A stretch of 64,000 bases of DNA, from positions 434,001-498,000 of the forward strand of contig NZ_CP021912.1 in assembly GCF_003264115.1 (NCBI RefSeq), read 5' to 3'. Source of the stretch: Erythrobacter sp. KY5. GTDB taxonomy: Bacteria; Pseudomonadota; Alphaproteobacteria; Sphingomonadales; Sphingomonadaceae. The translations under genes were made by a program, and so were the position numbers. The notes under the pieces are model-generated. The model searched no databases. It was not told the DNA's origin and saw nothing but the letters and a program-made list of their open reading frames with translations. Shown piece after piece: positions 1 through 8,653 of the stretch (positions are counted from its first letter, which is position 1; the number at the start of each line of letters is the position of its first letter).

Positions 1-224
1 TCCGCGCCCACGCCCAGTCCGGTTGATGCATTGCCTTGGGGATCGAGATCGATCAGCAAGGTGCGCCACCCCGTCGCTGCCATTGCCGTTGCCATGTTAA
101 TGGCGGTCGTGGTTTTACCCACCCCGCCCTTCTGGTTTGCAATCGCGATAGTTAGCATAGAGCGCTTCCCAATCTGCCCGTCTTGTCGGGCGGTTTCGTC
201 ACAATCAGCCGTTTCGGAGCTCAT
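1..224 (-). CDS. parA: Chromosome-partitioning ATPase ParA (N-terminal part, cut by window edge)
   Basis: The 74 codons present encode the start of a ParA/Soj ATPase, which moves ParB-bound origins during chromosome segregation. The deviant Walker A motif KGGVGKTTT is near residue 32 and a switch-like [11 protein letters not shown] follows near residue 58, both diagnostic of the family. The ATG at 224 overlaps the rsmG stop by 4 bp (ATGA), which supports it; an internal ATG at 158, just before [10 protein letters not shown], is the more usual family N-terminus. It is the last visible gene of mnmE-mnmG-rsmG-parA, and parB would be expected just outside the window. Four parS-like sites lie upstream in the same cluster. 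Confidence 0.95.
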   Translation of the reverse strand, partial: MSSETADCDETARQDGQIGKRSMLTIAIANQKGGVGKTTTAINMATAMAATGWRTLLIDLDPQGNASTGLGVGA

Positions 225-862
225 TTGCTCACGATGATGCCAGCCTCATCGTCGGTCAATGAGTGTTTCACGTGAAACATCTTCCGAATCGCGGGTTTGG
301 CTTGAGACAATTCGTGCTCCGCAGACCGCCCCTTGGGCAAGAGGTAGCGGGTCTGCTTTGTGGAGAAGGGTGCGGATAACGCGATGAGTTTCTCCAGCGG
401 CGCAAAAGCGCGTGCCGAAATGACCCAACTTCTGAATGGACTGACACGCTCCAGACGTTGTCCCTCGATCTTGCAGTTTTTGAGACCCAGGTTCGTGACG
501 CAAGCGTTGAGAAATTCAACTCGCCGGGCTCGCGACTCTACAAGAACCACTTCGATTCCCGGACACAGGATCGCGATAACCATTCCGGGCAGGCCAGGAC
601 CTGTTCCGAGATCAAGCCATGGTCCGGGCGCTCCTTGAGCGTATGTTTCACGTGGAACATGCTCCAGCAGTTGAGCACTGTCCGCAATGTGTCGTTCCCA
701 GAGTTGTGACTCACTCGGCTTGCTGACAAGATTTTGTCTTTGATTTTCAGCGACTAACAGTTCCGCATATTGCCGAAGTTGTTGGACAGCTTGCTCGCTG
801 GCCCAGCTTTCAGCATAGGCGCGCGCATCTGCCTCACCCGCAATCCGCCGACGCTCGCTCAC
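221..862 (-). CDS. rsmG: 16S rRNA (guanine-N7) methyltransferase RsmG (GidB)
   Basis: This 213-residue protein methylates N7 of a guanine in the 530 loop of 16S rRNA using S-adenosylmethionine. The SAM-binding glycine motif [11 protein letters not shown] is at residues 83-93, followed by [14 protein letters not shown], a standard Rossmann methyltransferase layout. Length matches the family. Its start overlaps the mnmG stop and its stop overlaps the parA start, both by 4 bp, so the genes are translationally coupled. Two parS-like 16-mers lie inside the coding sequence; the perfect one encodes FHVKH near the C-terminus and the one-mismatch copy encodes EHVPRET around residues 67-73. Confidence 0.95.
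   Translation of the reverse strand: MSERRRIAGEADARAYAESWASEQAVQQLRQYAELLVAENQRQNLVSKPSESQLWERHIADSAQLLEHVPRETYAQGAPGPWLDLGTGPGLPGMVIAILCPGIEVVLVESRARRVEFLNACVTNLGLKNCKIEGQRLERVSPFRSWVISARAFAPLEKLIALSAPFSTKQTRYLLPKGRSAEHELSQAKPAIRKMFHVKHSLTDDEAGIIVSK
264..279. promoter_or_regulatory. parS centromere site 1 (perfect)
   Basis: The 16-bp palindrome TGTTTCACGTGAAACA is identical to the widely conserved ParB-binding parS consensus. It lies in the 3' part of rsmG, just upstream of parA, where parS sites commonly occur. ParB loading here would organise the origin-proximal nucleoprotein complex. Confidence 0.93.
644..659. promoter_or_regulatory. parS-like site 2 (one mismatch)
   Basis: TGTTTCACGTGGAACA differs from the perfect palindrome at one position. 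It lies inside rsmG, 380 bp from site 1. A single mismatch in the half-site usually weakens ParB binding without abolishing it, so this may be a secondary site. Confidence 0.75.
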
Positions 863-2712
863 GCCGCGCGTTGCCAGCGACGAGCGTGAACCAGAAGTGC
901 TGACAGCGCTGCGGGGGTTATTCCAGGCACCCTACCCGCGGCGGCCAGAGTGGTCGGTGCGGCAGAAGACAGGCGTTCGACCATCTCGTTCGAGAGTCCG
1001 GGGACCTCGCCATAGGGAAAATCGCATGCCAGCGGCAGTTCTTCGCTTGCACGCAGATCACGCAATTCAGCCTCCTGCCGTGCAAGATATGGGGCGTAGG
1101 CCGCGTCTTCTGCCATTTCCTCGAGGATTTGCCGATCCACATCGGAGATCTCGGATAGCCATGGACGAAGCGTATCGATCGTTACCCCATCATGGCGCAA
1201 CCATTCCTCGATAGACTTCTCACCTCCATCGCGCCGCACATTTACCCCAGCATCCGCAAGTTCGCGGGCATGAAGTCGCCGGGAGAATGCAACGCTCACG
1301 GCTTGTCTCGACGAGAAACGCTGCGAAAACCAGTCTGCACGCTCATCGCCGATGCAGCCTGATTCGATGCCGAGCGGCGTCAAACGCGTGGTCGCATTGT
1401 TTGCACGCAAACGCAGCCGATATTCTGCCCGCGATGTAAGCATGCGATAAGGCTCGCTCACACCTTGCAGTGTGAGGTCATCGATCATCACCGCGATATA
1501 TGAGTTTGCACGATCTAGCGCTGGCGCCTTGGTGCCAAGAACAGCAGCCGCTGCCGCAAGCCCCGCCACCAATCCCTGAGCCGCTGCCTCCTCGTAGCCG
1601 GTCGTCCCGTTGATCTGCCCTGCACAGTAAAGGCCGGGAATTGCCCTCACTTGCAGATCAGGCGTCAATGCGCGCGGATCGATATGATCATACTCAACCG
1701 CGTAGCCGGGTACTGCCATTTCCACTGTTTCCAAGCCGGGCATCGCGCGAAGCATTGCCTTTTGCACGTCCACAGGAAGCGACGTGCTGATCCCATTCGG
1801 ATAAACGAGATGCGTCGTCAGCCCTTCCGGCTCGAGAAAGACCTGATGACCGTCGCGGTCGCCAAATCGGTGAATCTTGTCCTCGATCGATGGGCAGTAT
1901 CGCGGCCCGGCTGCATCGATGGCGCCGGAGAACAGCGGCGATCGGTCCAGGTTTTTGCGGATTACATCATGCGCCGCCTGCGTTGTGCGGGTGATAGCGC
2001 AGAAAACCTGAGGGTTATCACGCGCTTTTGTGAGCGGCGACATTGTCCAGCCTTCACTATCTGAAGGCTGCTCTTCAAGTCGCGACCAATCAATGGTTCG
2101 CCCATCCAACCGCGGCGGCGTGCCGGTCTTGAGCCTCGCAATCGGCAACGCGGCGGAGCGAAGCTGCTCAGCCAGTCGAGTTGCGGCATTCTCCCCTATT
2201 CGCCCACCCTCAAAACGTTCCTCACCGCGAAACAAAATTCCGCCGAGAAAGGTGCCCGTACAAAGAATGACACGCGGCGCCTCAAGCACGGTGCCATCGG
2301 CCAGTTCGAGACCGGCTACGACACCACCTTTCAAGGACAGAGCGGCCACCTCGCCTTCGATCAGAGTCAAATTCAGTTGCTTGCGGACGACTTGCTGGAC
2401 CGCCGCCTTGAACAGCACCCTGTCTGCCTGAACACGCGGTCCCCAGACCGCGCTTCCCTTCGAACGATTGAGCATCCGGTAATGGATGGCTCCCGCATCG
2501 GCTGCCACGCCGATAACGCCGTCCAGAGCGTCCACTTCACGAACGAGGTGACCCTTGCCAAGGCCACCAATTGCCGGATTGCAGCTCATCGCGCCAACCG
2601 CTTCGAGATCAAAGCTGACGAGCCCGGTGCGTGCACCCATACGCGAAGAAGCACAGGCTGCTTCGACACCGGCATGTCCGCCGCCGATCACAAGGACATC
2701 GAATTCTCGCAT
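859..2712 (-). CDS. mnmG: tRNA uridine-5-carboxymethylaminomethyl modification enzyme MnmG (GidA)
   Basis: MnmG is the FAD-dependent partner of MnmE; together they install carboxymethylaminomethyl groups on the wobble uridine of certain tRNAs. The N-terminal FAD dinucleotide motif [12 protein letters not shown] is visible, along with the family signatures [24 protein letters not shown] and [17 protein letters not shown] place the start at the ATG at 2712 ([12 protein letters not shown]), the usual N-terminus; an in-frame ATG at 2736 adds eight residues and cannot be excluded, because neither has an ideal Shine-Dalgarno sequence. Its stop overlaps the rsmG start. A perfect parS lies in the short gap between this gene and mnmE. 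Confidence 0.95.
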   Translation of the reverse strand: MREFDVLVIGGGHAGVEAACASSRMGARTGLVSFDLEAVGAMSCNPAIGGLGKGHLVREVDALDGVIGVAADAGAIHYRMLNRSKGSAVWGPRVQADRVLFKAAVQQVVRKQLNLTLIEGEVAALSLKGGVVAGLELADGTVLEAPRVILCTGTFLGGILFRGEERFEGGRIGENAATRLAEQLRSAALPIARLKTGTPPRLDGRTIDWSRLEEQPSDSEGWTMSPLTKARDNPQVFCAITRTTQAAHDVIRKNLDRSPLFSGAIDAAGPRYCPSIEDKIHRFGDRDGHQVFLEPEGLTTHLVYPNGISTSLPVDVQKAMLRAMPGLETVEMAVPGYAVEYDHIDPRALTPDLQVRAIPGLYCAGQINGTTGYEEAAAQGLVAGLAAAAAVLGTKAPALDRANSYIAVMIDDLTLQGVSEPYRMLTSRAEYRLRLRANNATTRLTPLGIESGCIGDERADWFSQRFSSRQAVSVAFSRRLHARELADAGVNVRRDGGEKSIEEWLRHDGVTIDTLRPWLSEISDVDRQILEEMAEDAAYAPYLARQEAELRDLRASEELPLACDFPYGEVPGLSNEMVERLSSAAPTTLAAAGRVPGITPAALSALLVHARRWQRAA

Positions 2713-2750
2713 GAGGGCCAGATAGGACCTCTCCATCCGATCGTCAAAGA

Positions 2751-2766
2751 TGTTTCACGTGAAACA
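2751..2766. promoter_or_regulatory. parS centromere site 3 (perfect)
   Basis: A second exact TGTTTCACGTGAAACA lies in the short spacer between the mnmE stop (2774) and the mnmG start. It is therefore outside the coding sequence if mnmG starts at 2712 or 2736. It is about 2.5 kb from site 1. Confidence 0.92.
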
Positions 2767-2773
2767 TCGCGGC

Positions 2774-4060
2774 TTACTTACCGATGCAGAACCGGCCGAA
2801 CAGGGCATCGAGCATGTCCTCAGTCGTTACCCGTCCGATCAGTCTGTCAAAGGCGACACGAACACGGCGCAGCTCCTCTCCGATAAGCAGCAAGTCAGAT
2901 TGCGATTTAGCGGACTCGAGCGCATCGAAAGCTTCAGAAAGTCGAGAGTGCTGGCGAGAATTGAGCGCCGCCTCACCAGGGCGCGGCATGGCAGAGCGAG
3001 CCGTCCTGACTAAATCGTGCTTGAGTTCCTTGATACCCTGTCCGGACACAGCCGAACAACGATGGCGCGCGGAGCCTTTACGCACACGATCCTCAACATC
3101 GCTGCGAGCATCAATTTCCCAGGCACTGTCTGGCCCCTGCCCCTCAGGGCCTAGCCACAAGACGAGGTCAGCCTTGGCAAGCTCAGCACGCGCGCGCTCG
3201 ATGCCGAGAACCTCGATTTCTTCGCCGCTGTCGTCGCGAAGTCCCGCAGTATCGACGAAAGTAAACGGAACGCCTCCTATGGCGACACTGCGCTCGATCA
3301 CATCACGTGTAGTGCCGGCAATGGGAGATGTGATTGCCGCCTCGCTTTCAATTAACGTATTGAATAACGTTGATTTCCCCGCGTTCGGCGGCCCTGCCAA
3401 GACGACGCGAAATCCATCCTTCAGCTTGTCCGAGCGAGGCCTCTCCAGCCAGTCACTAATCGACTGGGACAATTCTCCAATGTTCCACGTGAAACCTTCC
3501 GGCAGCTCCGACACATCATCTTCATCCGAGAAGTCGAGCACAGCTTCAACCTGTGCAGACAAGCGCAGGACATGCTCACGCCAGTCATCGACTTTGGAGG
3601 ACAGAGCCCCGCTCACATTTGCCACCGCCGATGATCGTTGAAGTTCGGTCTCGGCTTCAAGCAGGTCAGCGAGACCCTCAGCCTCCGCGAGGTCGATGCG
3701 GCCGTTGGCGAAGGCGCGCCTTGTGAACTCGCCCTCTTCAGCAGGGCGAAGCCCATCAACCGCCTCCAGAGCCGCACAAACAGCGCGAAGAACCGCTCGT
3801 CCGCCATGGCAATGCAACTCGGCGAGATCTTCACCCGTCGCTGTCGCTGGACCTTTGAACCACAGTACAAGTGCCTGATCGAGGACAGCACCGCTTGCAT
3901 TGCGCAGGATGGCAAGGCTCGCCTTACGAGGCGTAAAGCTGCGCCCAGCGAGCGCTCGCAGCGCATCGCCAGCCAATGGGCCGCTGATCCGGATCACGCC
4001 GATAGCAGCGGGTGGCAATCCGCTGGATACCGCGAATATTGTCGAATTATCGCTGCTCAT
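2774..4060 (-). CDS. mnmE: tRNA modification GTPase MnmE (TrmE)
   Basis: MnmE is the GTPase partner of MnmG in wobble-uridine modification. The N-terminal formyl-tetrahydrofolate-binding domain covers roughly residues 1-120, a helical domain follows, and a G domain is inserted with the P-loop GPPNAGKS at residues 223-230 and DTAGL as G3. The chain ends with the catalytic C-terminal CIGK (CxGK), so the gene is intact. The ATG at 4060 gives MSSDNSTIFAVSSG; a GTG lies one codon upstream. It heads mnmE-mnmG-rsmG-parA, and DUF6489 lies about 30 bp upstream on the same strand. A degenerate parS is embedded around codons 189-195. Confidence 0.95.
   Translation of the reverse strand: MSSDNSTIFAVSSGLPPAAIGVIRISGPLAGDALRALAGRSFTPRKASLAILRNASGAVLDQALVLWFKGPATATGEDLAELHCHGGRAVLRAVCAALEAVDGLRPAEEGEFTRRAFANGRIDLAEAEGLADLLEAETELQRSSAVANVSGALSSKVDDWREHVLRLSAQVEAVLDFSDEDDVSELPEGFTWNIGELSQSISDWLERPRSDKLKDGFRVVLAGPPNAGKSTLFNTLIESEAAITSPIAGTTRDVIERSVAIGGVPFTFVDTAGLRDDSGEEIEVLGIERARAELAKADLVLWLGPEGQGPDSAWEIDARSDVEDRVRKGSARHRCSAVSGQGIKELKHDLVRTARSAMPRPGEAALNSRQHSRLSEAFDALESAKSQSDLLLIGEELRRVRVAFDRLIGRVTTEDMLDALFGRFCIGK
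3481..3496. promoter_or_regulatory. parS-like site 4 (degenerate)
   Basis: TGTTCCACGTGAAACC has two differences from the palindrome, one of them at the fifth base, which is variable in parS of other bacteria. It lies inside mnmE, so the four sites span about 3.2 kb. It may bind ParB weakly or be a decayed copy. Confidence 0.5.
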
Positions 4061-4089
4061 CACATTACAGCGCCTGACTTATCGGCAAA

Positions 4090-4359
4090 TCAGTCTCCGG
4101 CGCTGTCTCGTGACTTCTTCCCTCCGCCGCCGGCAGCACGCATTCCACCTTCGACGAAGCTCTGAAACATCTTGAGCCCCACCTGCCCCATCGGAGCCAG
4201 CGCCTGGGCGTATTCCTGCATCTGGGCAGGGTTGCTCACCCCTTGCATCGCTTTCTTGATGTTGTCGACGTAGATCGAGTTGGCCTCACTCACGTCGGGG
4301 AGACCCATGAAGCTGCGAGCTTCGTCGGGTGTGCAATCGATCTCGATATTGACCTTCAT
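4090..4359 (-). CDS. DUF6489 family protein
   Basis: This 89-residue soluble protein has the composition and length of the DUF6489 family, which I know from sphingomonads next to mnmE. It opens MKVNIEIDCTPDEARSF, reading as a short beta strand followed by helices, and ends in a glycine/lysine-rich tail. No catalytic motif or membrane segment is visible. The gap to mnmE is about 30 bp and the strand is the same, so co-transcription with the tRNA modification genes is likely. The function is unknown. Confidence 0.8.
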   Translation of the reverse strand: MKVNIEIDCTPDEARSFMGLPDVSEANSIYVDNIKKAMQGVSNPAQMQEYAQALAPMGQVGLKMFQSFVEGGMRAAGGGGKKSRDSAGD

Positions 4360-4497
4360 GGGCTTGTCCTCTCATCCAGCGACACGCTTTCGACCCTGAG
4401 GCTTATTCAGCAGATATTTGGGTTTGGCCAGTCCCTGCACAAAAGCTAGGCCTTGATCGGGGCGGAAAACATCATGATTCGAGAGGACAATCCAGCA

Positions 4498-5196
4498 ATG
4501 TCAGACACAGCCTCGGTTTTAACGCTAGACGGCGACCACAACTTTAACGCCTACATCGCAAGGCCTCAAACCGCTCCGAAGGCAGCCATTGTCGTCATCC
4601 AAGAGATTTTCGGCGTCAACGCCGGCATCCGGCAGAAATGCGACAAGCTGGCCGAAGACGGCTATCTCGCAATCGCTCCGGACCTCTTTTGGCGCCTCAA
4701 GCCCGGCATCGAGCTGGATCCCGATGTCGAGGCCGAGTTTCAGGAAGCCCTCGATCATATGAACAATTTCGATCAGGATCAGGGGGTTAAGGACATTCAG
4801 GCGACCATAAATCACGTGCGGCGAACAGATGACGTGTCCAAGGTAGGCTGCGTCGGATACTGCCTGGGCGGTCGGCTTGCATTCATGACCTCAGCGAGAA
4901 CCGACGTGGACGCCTCCGTTGGATATTACGGTGTGGGGATCGATGGCTTGCTTGGCGAGAAGAATGCCATCGCAGCGCCCCTTATGCTTCATATCCCGAC
5001 CGAAGACGGCTTCGTTGATAAGGATACGCAAGCTGCAATGCACGAAGGGCTGGACGACCACCCCAAGGCCATTCTGCATGACTATGAGGGCCTCGATCAC
5101 GGTTTTGCAACCGAGATCGGCAAGCGGCGCAATGAAGCGGCAGCAAATCTCGCTGACAGTCGAACAGCCGCGTTCTTCGCGAAGCATCTCACATGA
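4498..5196 (+). CDS. Dienelactone hydrolase family protein
   Basis: This 232-residue alpha/beta hydrolase fits the dienelactone hydrolase family, which opens lactone rings in aromatic degradation, although many members have other ester substrates. The nucleophile is Cys122 in GCVGYCLGGR, with Asp170 in PTEDGF and His201 in GLDHGF completing the triad; Glu36 in QEIFG is also conserved. The ATG at 4498 follows a GAGAGGA sequence at about 4481 and gives the normal N-terminus; in-frame ATGs at 4453 and 4474 would only add unconserved residues. Its stop overlaps the start of the next gene by 4 bp, so the two form a small operon. The substrate is not predictable. Confidence 0.9.
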   Translation: MSDTASVLTLDGDHNFNAYIARPQTAPKAAIVVIQEIFGVNAGIRQKCDKLAEDGYLAIAPDLFWRLKPGIELDPDVEAEFQEALDHMNNFDQDQGVKDIQATINHVRRTDDVSKVGCVGYCLGGRLAFMTSARTDVDASVGYYGVGIDGLLGEKNAIAAPLMLHIPTEDGFVDKDTQAAMHEGLDDHPKAILHDYEGLDHGFATEIGKRRNEAAANLADSRTAAFFAKHLT

Positions 5197-5597
5197 GGAG
5201 CGCCGTGAAGGGCCTGGCGAACTGGCACTCTGTCATTGCCAAGGGGAGCTCACCCGAAGATCTCGCCGCCATCATTCATGAGGACGCCGTTTTCCACTCT
5301 CCCGTGGTGCACACACCGCAGAAAGGGCGAACGATCGTTGTCGCTTATCTTGCCGCGGCCGGACAGACGCTTGGCAATGAAAGCTTTCGATACCTGCGCG
5401 AGGTCACCGATGGCGATACCGCCGTGCTCGAATTCGCATGCGAAATGGAGGGTATTGAGGTCAATGGCATCGACATAATCACCTTCGATCATGAAGGAAT
5501 GATAGTCGATTTCAAGGTGATGGTGAGGCCCCTCAAGGCTGTAAACAAGGTCTGGGAGATGATGGGACGTCAGCTGGAAAAAGCAAAGGCGGGCTGA
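5193..5597 (+). CDS. SnoaL/NTF2-like fold protein
   Basis: This 134-residue protein has the pattern of an NTF2-like cone fold: an N-terminal helix, DAVFHSPVVHTPQKGR, then the strand-rich segment TAVLEFACEMEGIEVNGIDIITFD. Such proteins are small isomerases, hydrolases or binding proteins. The start overlaps the stop of the dienelactone hydrolase gene, so they are translationally coupled and probably work in the same minor pathway. No active site can be assigned with confidence. The gene is convergent with rho; a shared hairpin lies at its 3' end. Confidence 0.75.
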   Translation: MRSAVKGLANWHSVIAKGSSPEDLAAIIHEDAVFHSPVVHTPQKGRTIVVAYLAAAGQTLGNESFRYLREVTDGDTAVLEFACEMEGIEVNGIDIITFDHEGMIVDFKVMVRPLKAVNKVWEMMGRQLEKAKAG

Positions 5598-5617
5598 TCC
5601 GCCCGGATCGCCCGCCC
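5578..5617 (-). terminator. Intrinsic terminator of rho (minus strand)
   Basis: A nested hairpin spans 5589-5617: GGCGGGC pairs with GCCCGCC and, inside, GATCC pairs with GGATC around a GCCC loop, with one bulged T. On the minus strand it is followed by TTTGCTTTTTT, giving a usable U-tract. On the plus strand no T-run follows, so it mainly terminates rho, while its stem overlaps the end of the NTF2-like gene. Confidence 0.7.
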
Positions 5618-5643
5618 TCGCCCAGTTCCAGAGTGACCGCCGA

Positions 5644-6909
5644 TTACTGATTCATAGTATCGAAGAAATCTTCGTTGGTCTTGGAATCCTTCATCTTGTC
5701 GAGAAGGAATTCCATCGCATCGACAGTGCCCATCTGCATGAGGATGCGGCGCAGCACCCACATCTTCGACAGTTTATCCTTCTCCACCAGCAGCTCTTCC
5801 TTGCGAGTGCCGGACTTGCCTACGTCGAGAGCAGGGAAGATGCGCTTGTCGGATACCTTGCGGTCGAGAACGATTTCCGAGTTACCGGTGCCCTTGAATT
5901 CTTCGAAGATAACTTCGTCCATGCGGCTGCCGGTATCGATCAGTGCGGTCGCAATAATCGAGAGCGACCCGCCTTCTTCGATGTTACGCGCAGCGCCGAA
6001 GAAACGCTTGGGTCGCTGGAGAGCGTTGGCGTCAACACCGCCGGTCAACACCTTCCCGGAGCTGGGAACGACGGTGTTGTAAGCCCGGCCCAAGCGAGTG
6101 ATCGAATCGAGCAGGATCACCACGTCATGCTTGTGCTCGACCAGACGCTTTGCCTTTTCGATAACCATTTCAGCGACTTGCACGTGTCGATTAGCGGGCT
6201 CGTCAAAGGTTGAGGAGATAACCTCGCCCTTCACGCTGCGTTGCATGTCCGTGACTTCTTCCGGACGCTCGTCAACCAACAGGACCAGGAGAAACACCTC
6301 GGGATGGTTATCAGTGATTGCCTTGGCGATGTTCTGGAGCAGAACCGTTTTACCCGTACGCGGCGGCGCTACGATCAGCGCACGCTGGCCCTTGCCCTGA
6401 GGCGAGATGATGTCGATCACACGGGCGCTCTTGTCCTTCACAGTCGGATCAACAGTGTCGAGATTGAGCTTCTGGTCAGGATAAAGCGGGGTCAGGTTGT
6501 CGAAATTCGTGCGCATGCGAACAGCGGCAGGGTCTTCGAAGTTGACCTTTGCGAGGCTCGTCAACGCGAAATAGCGCTCGCCCTCCCTTGGGGCACGGAT
6601 CTCGCCTTCAACTGTGTCGCCGGTGCGCAGGCCCCATTTGCGGATCTGGTTGGGCGAAACGTAGATATCGTCAGGACCAGCCAGATAATTGGCCTCGGGC
6701 GAACGAAGGAAACCAAAGCCATCCTGAAGCACCTCAATGGTGCCGATGCCCATGATCTTGTCTTCGTATTCTTCGTCCTCAGCAAGCTCGCGCAAGATGC
6801 TGAACAACAGGTCCTGCCGGCGCATGGTCGAAGCGCCTTCGACGCCGAGTTCCTCCGCCATCGCCACCAGATCGGCCGGTGTGCGTGCTTTCAAGTCTTT
6901 GAGATGCAT
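5644..6909 (-). CDS. rho: Transcription termination factor Rho
   Basis: Rho is the hexameric RNA helicase that terminates transcription. The 421-residue chain has the N-terminal helical Rho-N domain (about 1-45), the cold-shock-like RNA-binding domain containing [13 protein letters not shown] (about 55-115), and the ATPase domain with Walker A APPRTGKT at about 181-188, followed by [16 protein letters not shown] and the Q-loop region. Length is normal. It sits upstream of hemJ-hemE relative to the origin, as in many sphingomonads. A 5' leader of about 170 nt from the predicted promoter is long enough for the autogenous control known for rho in other bacteria. Confidence 0.97.
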   Translation of the reverse strand: MHLKDLKARTPADLVAMAEELGVEGASTMRRQDLLFSILRELAEDEEYEDKIMGIGTIEVLQDGFGFLRSPEANYLAGPDDIYVSPNQIRKWGLRTGDTVEGEIRAPREGERYFALTSLAKVNFEDPAAVRMRTNFDNLTPLYPDQKLNLDTVDPTVKDKSARVIDIISPQGKGQRALIVAPPRTGKTVLLQNIAKAITDNHPEVFLLVLLVDERPEEVTDMQRSVKGEVISSTFDEPANRHVQVAEMVIEKAKRLVEHKHDVVILLDSITRLGRAYNTVVPSSGKVLTGGVDANALQRPKRFFGAARNIEEGGSLSIIATALIDTGSRMDEVIFEEFKGTGNSEIVLDRKVSDKRIFPALDVGKSGTRKEELLVEKDKLSKMWVLRRILMQMGTVDAMEFLLDKMKDSKTNEDFFDTMNQ

Positions 6910-7092
6910 TGATTTTTTATTCCGTCATATAGGGGTGGCCGGCGGGTCGAAGCCTCTTTGGACGAGGCCCCCTCAAACCTGAATTGAGCAAGTTGTTTCA
7001 TCTCTCGCGTCCAACGGTGAGGGTAAGGGCTTGGTGAAAGCAGACCTGGCAGCGCTTTGGATGCGCAGCCGATACCGGTGGTAGGCGGATTT

Positions 7093-7121
7093 AAAATAAG
7101 ATTCGCGCGAGCTCAGGTCAA
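7093..7121 (-). promoter_or_regulatory. Putative rho promoter
   Basis: Read on the minus strand, TTGACC (7121-7116) is separated by 17 bp from TATTTT (7098-7093), a good match to a housekeeping promoter. The -35 lies in a perfect 7-bp inverted repeat, GGTCAAT with a CTTTCA loop and ATTGACC (7116-7135), which could be an operator or the end of the hemJ transcript. The predicted rho leader is about 170 nt. Confidence 0.55.
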
Positions 7122-7166
7122 TCTTTCAATTGACCCATCGCCCCGTTCTCAGCGTGGCCACCTCAG

Positions 7167-7622
7167 TCAGAACGGTCGAACGTATACGAGAACAACGATC
7201 AGAACGAGCAACAGACCTGGAATCTCTCCGACCATGCGGAGGCGTTTCTCGCTCAAGGGACGCTCTCCCCGAGCCATCTTCTTCGTCTGGGAAACAAGCC
7301 AACCGTGATAGCCCGATAACACCAGAACGAGGGTTATCTTGGCATGCAGCCACCCGTTCTGGCCCAGCGTTCCGGACGCGATGAAGAGGCCATACATGAG
7401 ATAGAGGCCCAGCAGCCAGACAACGATGAGACTTGGGGTCAGGATCACCTTTCGCAGCAATCCCATCCGGTGCGCCCACTTGGCCTCGCCTTCGGAACCG
7501 GGCTTGGTGTCGAGGATGTAAATGCACTGGCGCGGCAACATGAAGAGCCCGGCAAGCCAGAAAACCATGAAAATGACGTGGCCAGCCTTCACCCAGGGAT
7601 AAATCGTCGGGAAGATATCCAT
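7167..7622 (-). CDS. hemJ: Protoporphyrinogen IX oxidase HemJ
   Basis: HemJ oxidises protoporphyrinogen IX to protoporphyrin IX in the inner membrane and replaces HemY/HemG in many alphaproteobacteria. The 151-residue protein has four hydrophobic segments. Conserved His15 lies in WVKAGHVIFMVFWLAGL, followed by FMLPRQCIY. An AGGGG sequence precedes the ATG at 7622. The hemE stop lies only about 11 bp upstream, so hemE-hemJ form a haem operon, and the neighbouring hemE strengthens the assignment over a generic CopD-like protein. Confidence 0.9.
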   Translation of the reverse strand: MDIFPTIYPWVKAGHVIFMVFWLAGLFMLPRQCIYILDTKPGSEGEAKWAHRMGLLRKVILTPSLIVVWLLGLYLMYGLFIASGTLGQNGWLHAKITLVLVLSGYHGWLVSQTKKMARGERPLSEKRLRMVGEIPGLLLVLIVVLVYVRPF

Positions 7623-7633
7623 GCCTTGACCCC

Positions 7634-8653
7634 CTAGCCGCCGCGAACGGCAGCGAGGAGCTGCTCGACATGTTCGATTGGCGTGAACTGGCCGATGCCA
7701 TGCCCAAGATTGAAGACATGCGGGCGGTCCTCGAAAGCTTCAAGGATCATGCGCGCACGAACTGCCATTGCCGGACCACCCGCCTCGATCAGTAGTGGGT
7801 CGAAATTCCCCTGAACCGGCATGCCTTCGGGCAAAACTTTGTGCGCCCAGACCGGATCAAGCGTCTCGTCGAGACCCACCGCGTCAATACCCGTTTCGTG
7901 CGCATATGCGGGCAGTTTGGCACCCGCACCCTTCGGAAAGCCGATGACCGGCGTGTCCGGGTGGGATGATTTGAGCGCTGCGGTGATCTTCGCGTTAGGA
8001 GCAACGACCCAGCGCTCGAACTCATCGGGCGCAAGGCTTCCCGCCCAACTGTCGAACAATTGCACTGCTTCGGCGCCAGCGTCGATCTGCCCACGCAGAT
8101 ATTCGATTGTGACCTCGGAGATCCGGTCGCAGATTTCCTGCATCAGAGCAGGATCGCGATAGGCAAGAAGACGGGCAGGCCCCTGATCCTTCGATCCTTC
8201 GCCCGCAATCATGTAGGTCGCCACCGTCCACGGCGATCCTGCAAAGCCAAGCATCGTGACGGTGTCGGCGATCAGAGCGCGCGTCTTGCGAACCGTTTCA
8301 TAAACCGGATCGAACCGTTCGAATTGCGGCTCGAACGAAACCATCGTGGTTTCCAGAAGCGTGGGGCTGAGCTTGGGGCCTTCACCGGCGAGGAACTCAA
8401 GTCCCTGGCCCATCGCATGAGGAACAATCAGAATATCCGAAAACAGGATTGCACCATCGAAGCCGAAGCGCCTGATCGGTTGTACCGTGATCTCTGCCGC
8501 CGCCTCGCTGTCATAGACGAGCTCAAGAAATCCGCCCTTCTCGGCACGAAGTTCGCGATATTCCGGCAGATAGCGACCCGCCTGACGCATGAGCCAGACA
8601 GGGGCGATCTTCTGGCGGTTACCCTTCAGGGTGTCGAGCAAAGGTCCAGGCAT
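7634..8653 (-). CDS. hemE: Uroporphyrinogen decarboxylase HemE
   Basis: HemE decarboxylates the four acetate side chains of uroporphyrinogen III to give coproporphyrinogen III in the cytosol. The 339-residue sequence carries the family signature PVWLMRQAGRYLPEYRE near residue 18 and GFAGSPWTVATYM mid-chain. It is followed by hemJ in the same transcript. Its upstream edge borders the candidate chromosome origin, the same placement as hemE at the Caulobacter origin, and a perfect TATAAT on the minus strand lies about 28 bp before the start codon. Confidence 0.97.
   Translation of the reverse strand: MPGPLLDTLKGNRQKIAPVWLMRQAGRYLPEYRELRAEKGGFLELVYDSEAAAEITVQPIRRFGFDGAILFSDILIVPHAMGQGLEFLAGEGPKLSPTLLETTMVSFEPQFERFDPVYETVRKTRALIADTVTMLGFAGSPWTVATYMIAGEGSKDQGPARLLAYRDPALMQEICDRISEVTIEYLRGQIDAGAEAVQLFDSWAGSLAPDEFERWVVAPNAKITAALKSSHPDTPVIGFPKGAGAKLPAYAHETGIDAVGLDETLDPVWAHKVLPEGMPVQGNFDPLLIEAGGPAMAVRARMILEAFEDRPHVFNLGHGIGQFTPIEHVEQLLAAVRGG

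Noticed and set aside
6241..6912. A 223-residue plus-strand frame opposite rho
   Set aside because: Antisense to the highly conserved rho; the arrangement gives long open frames by codon bias.
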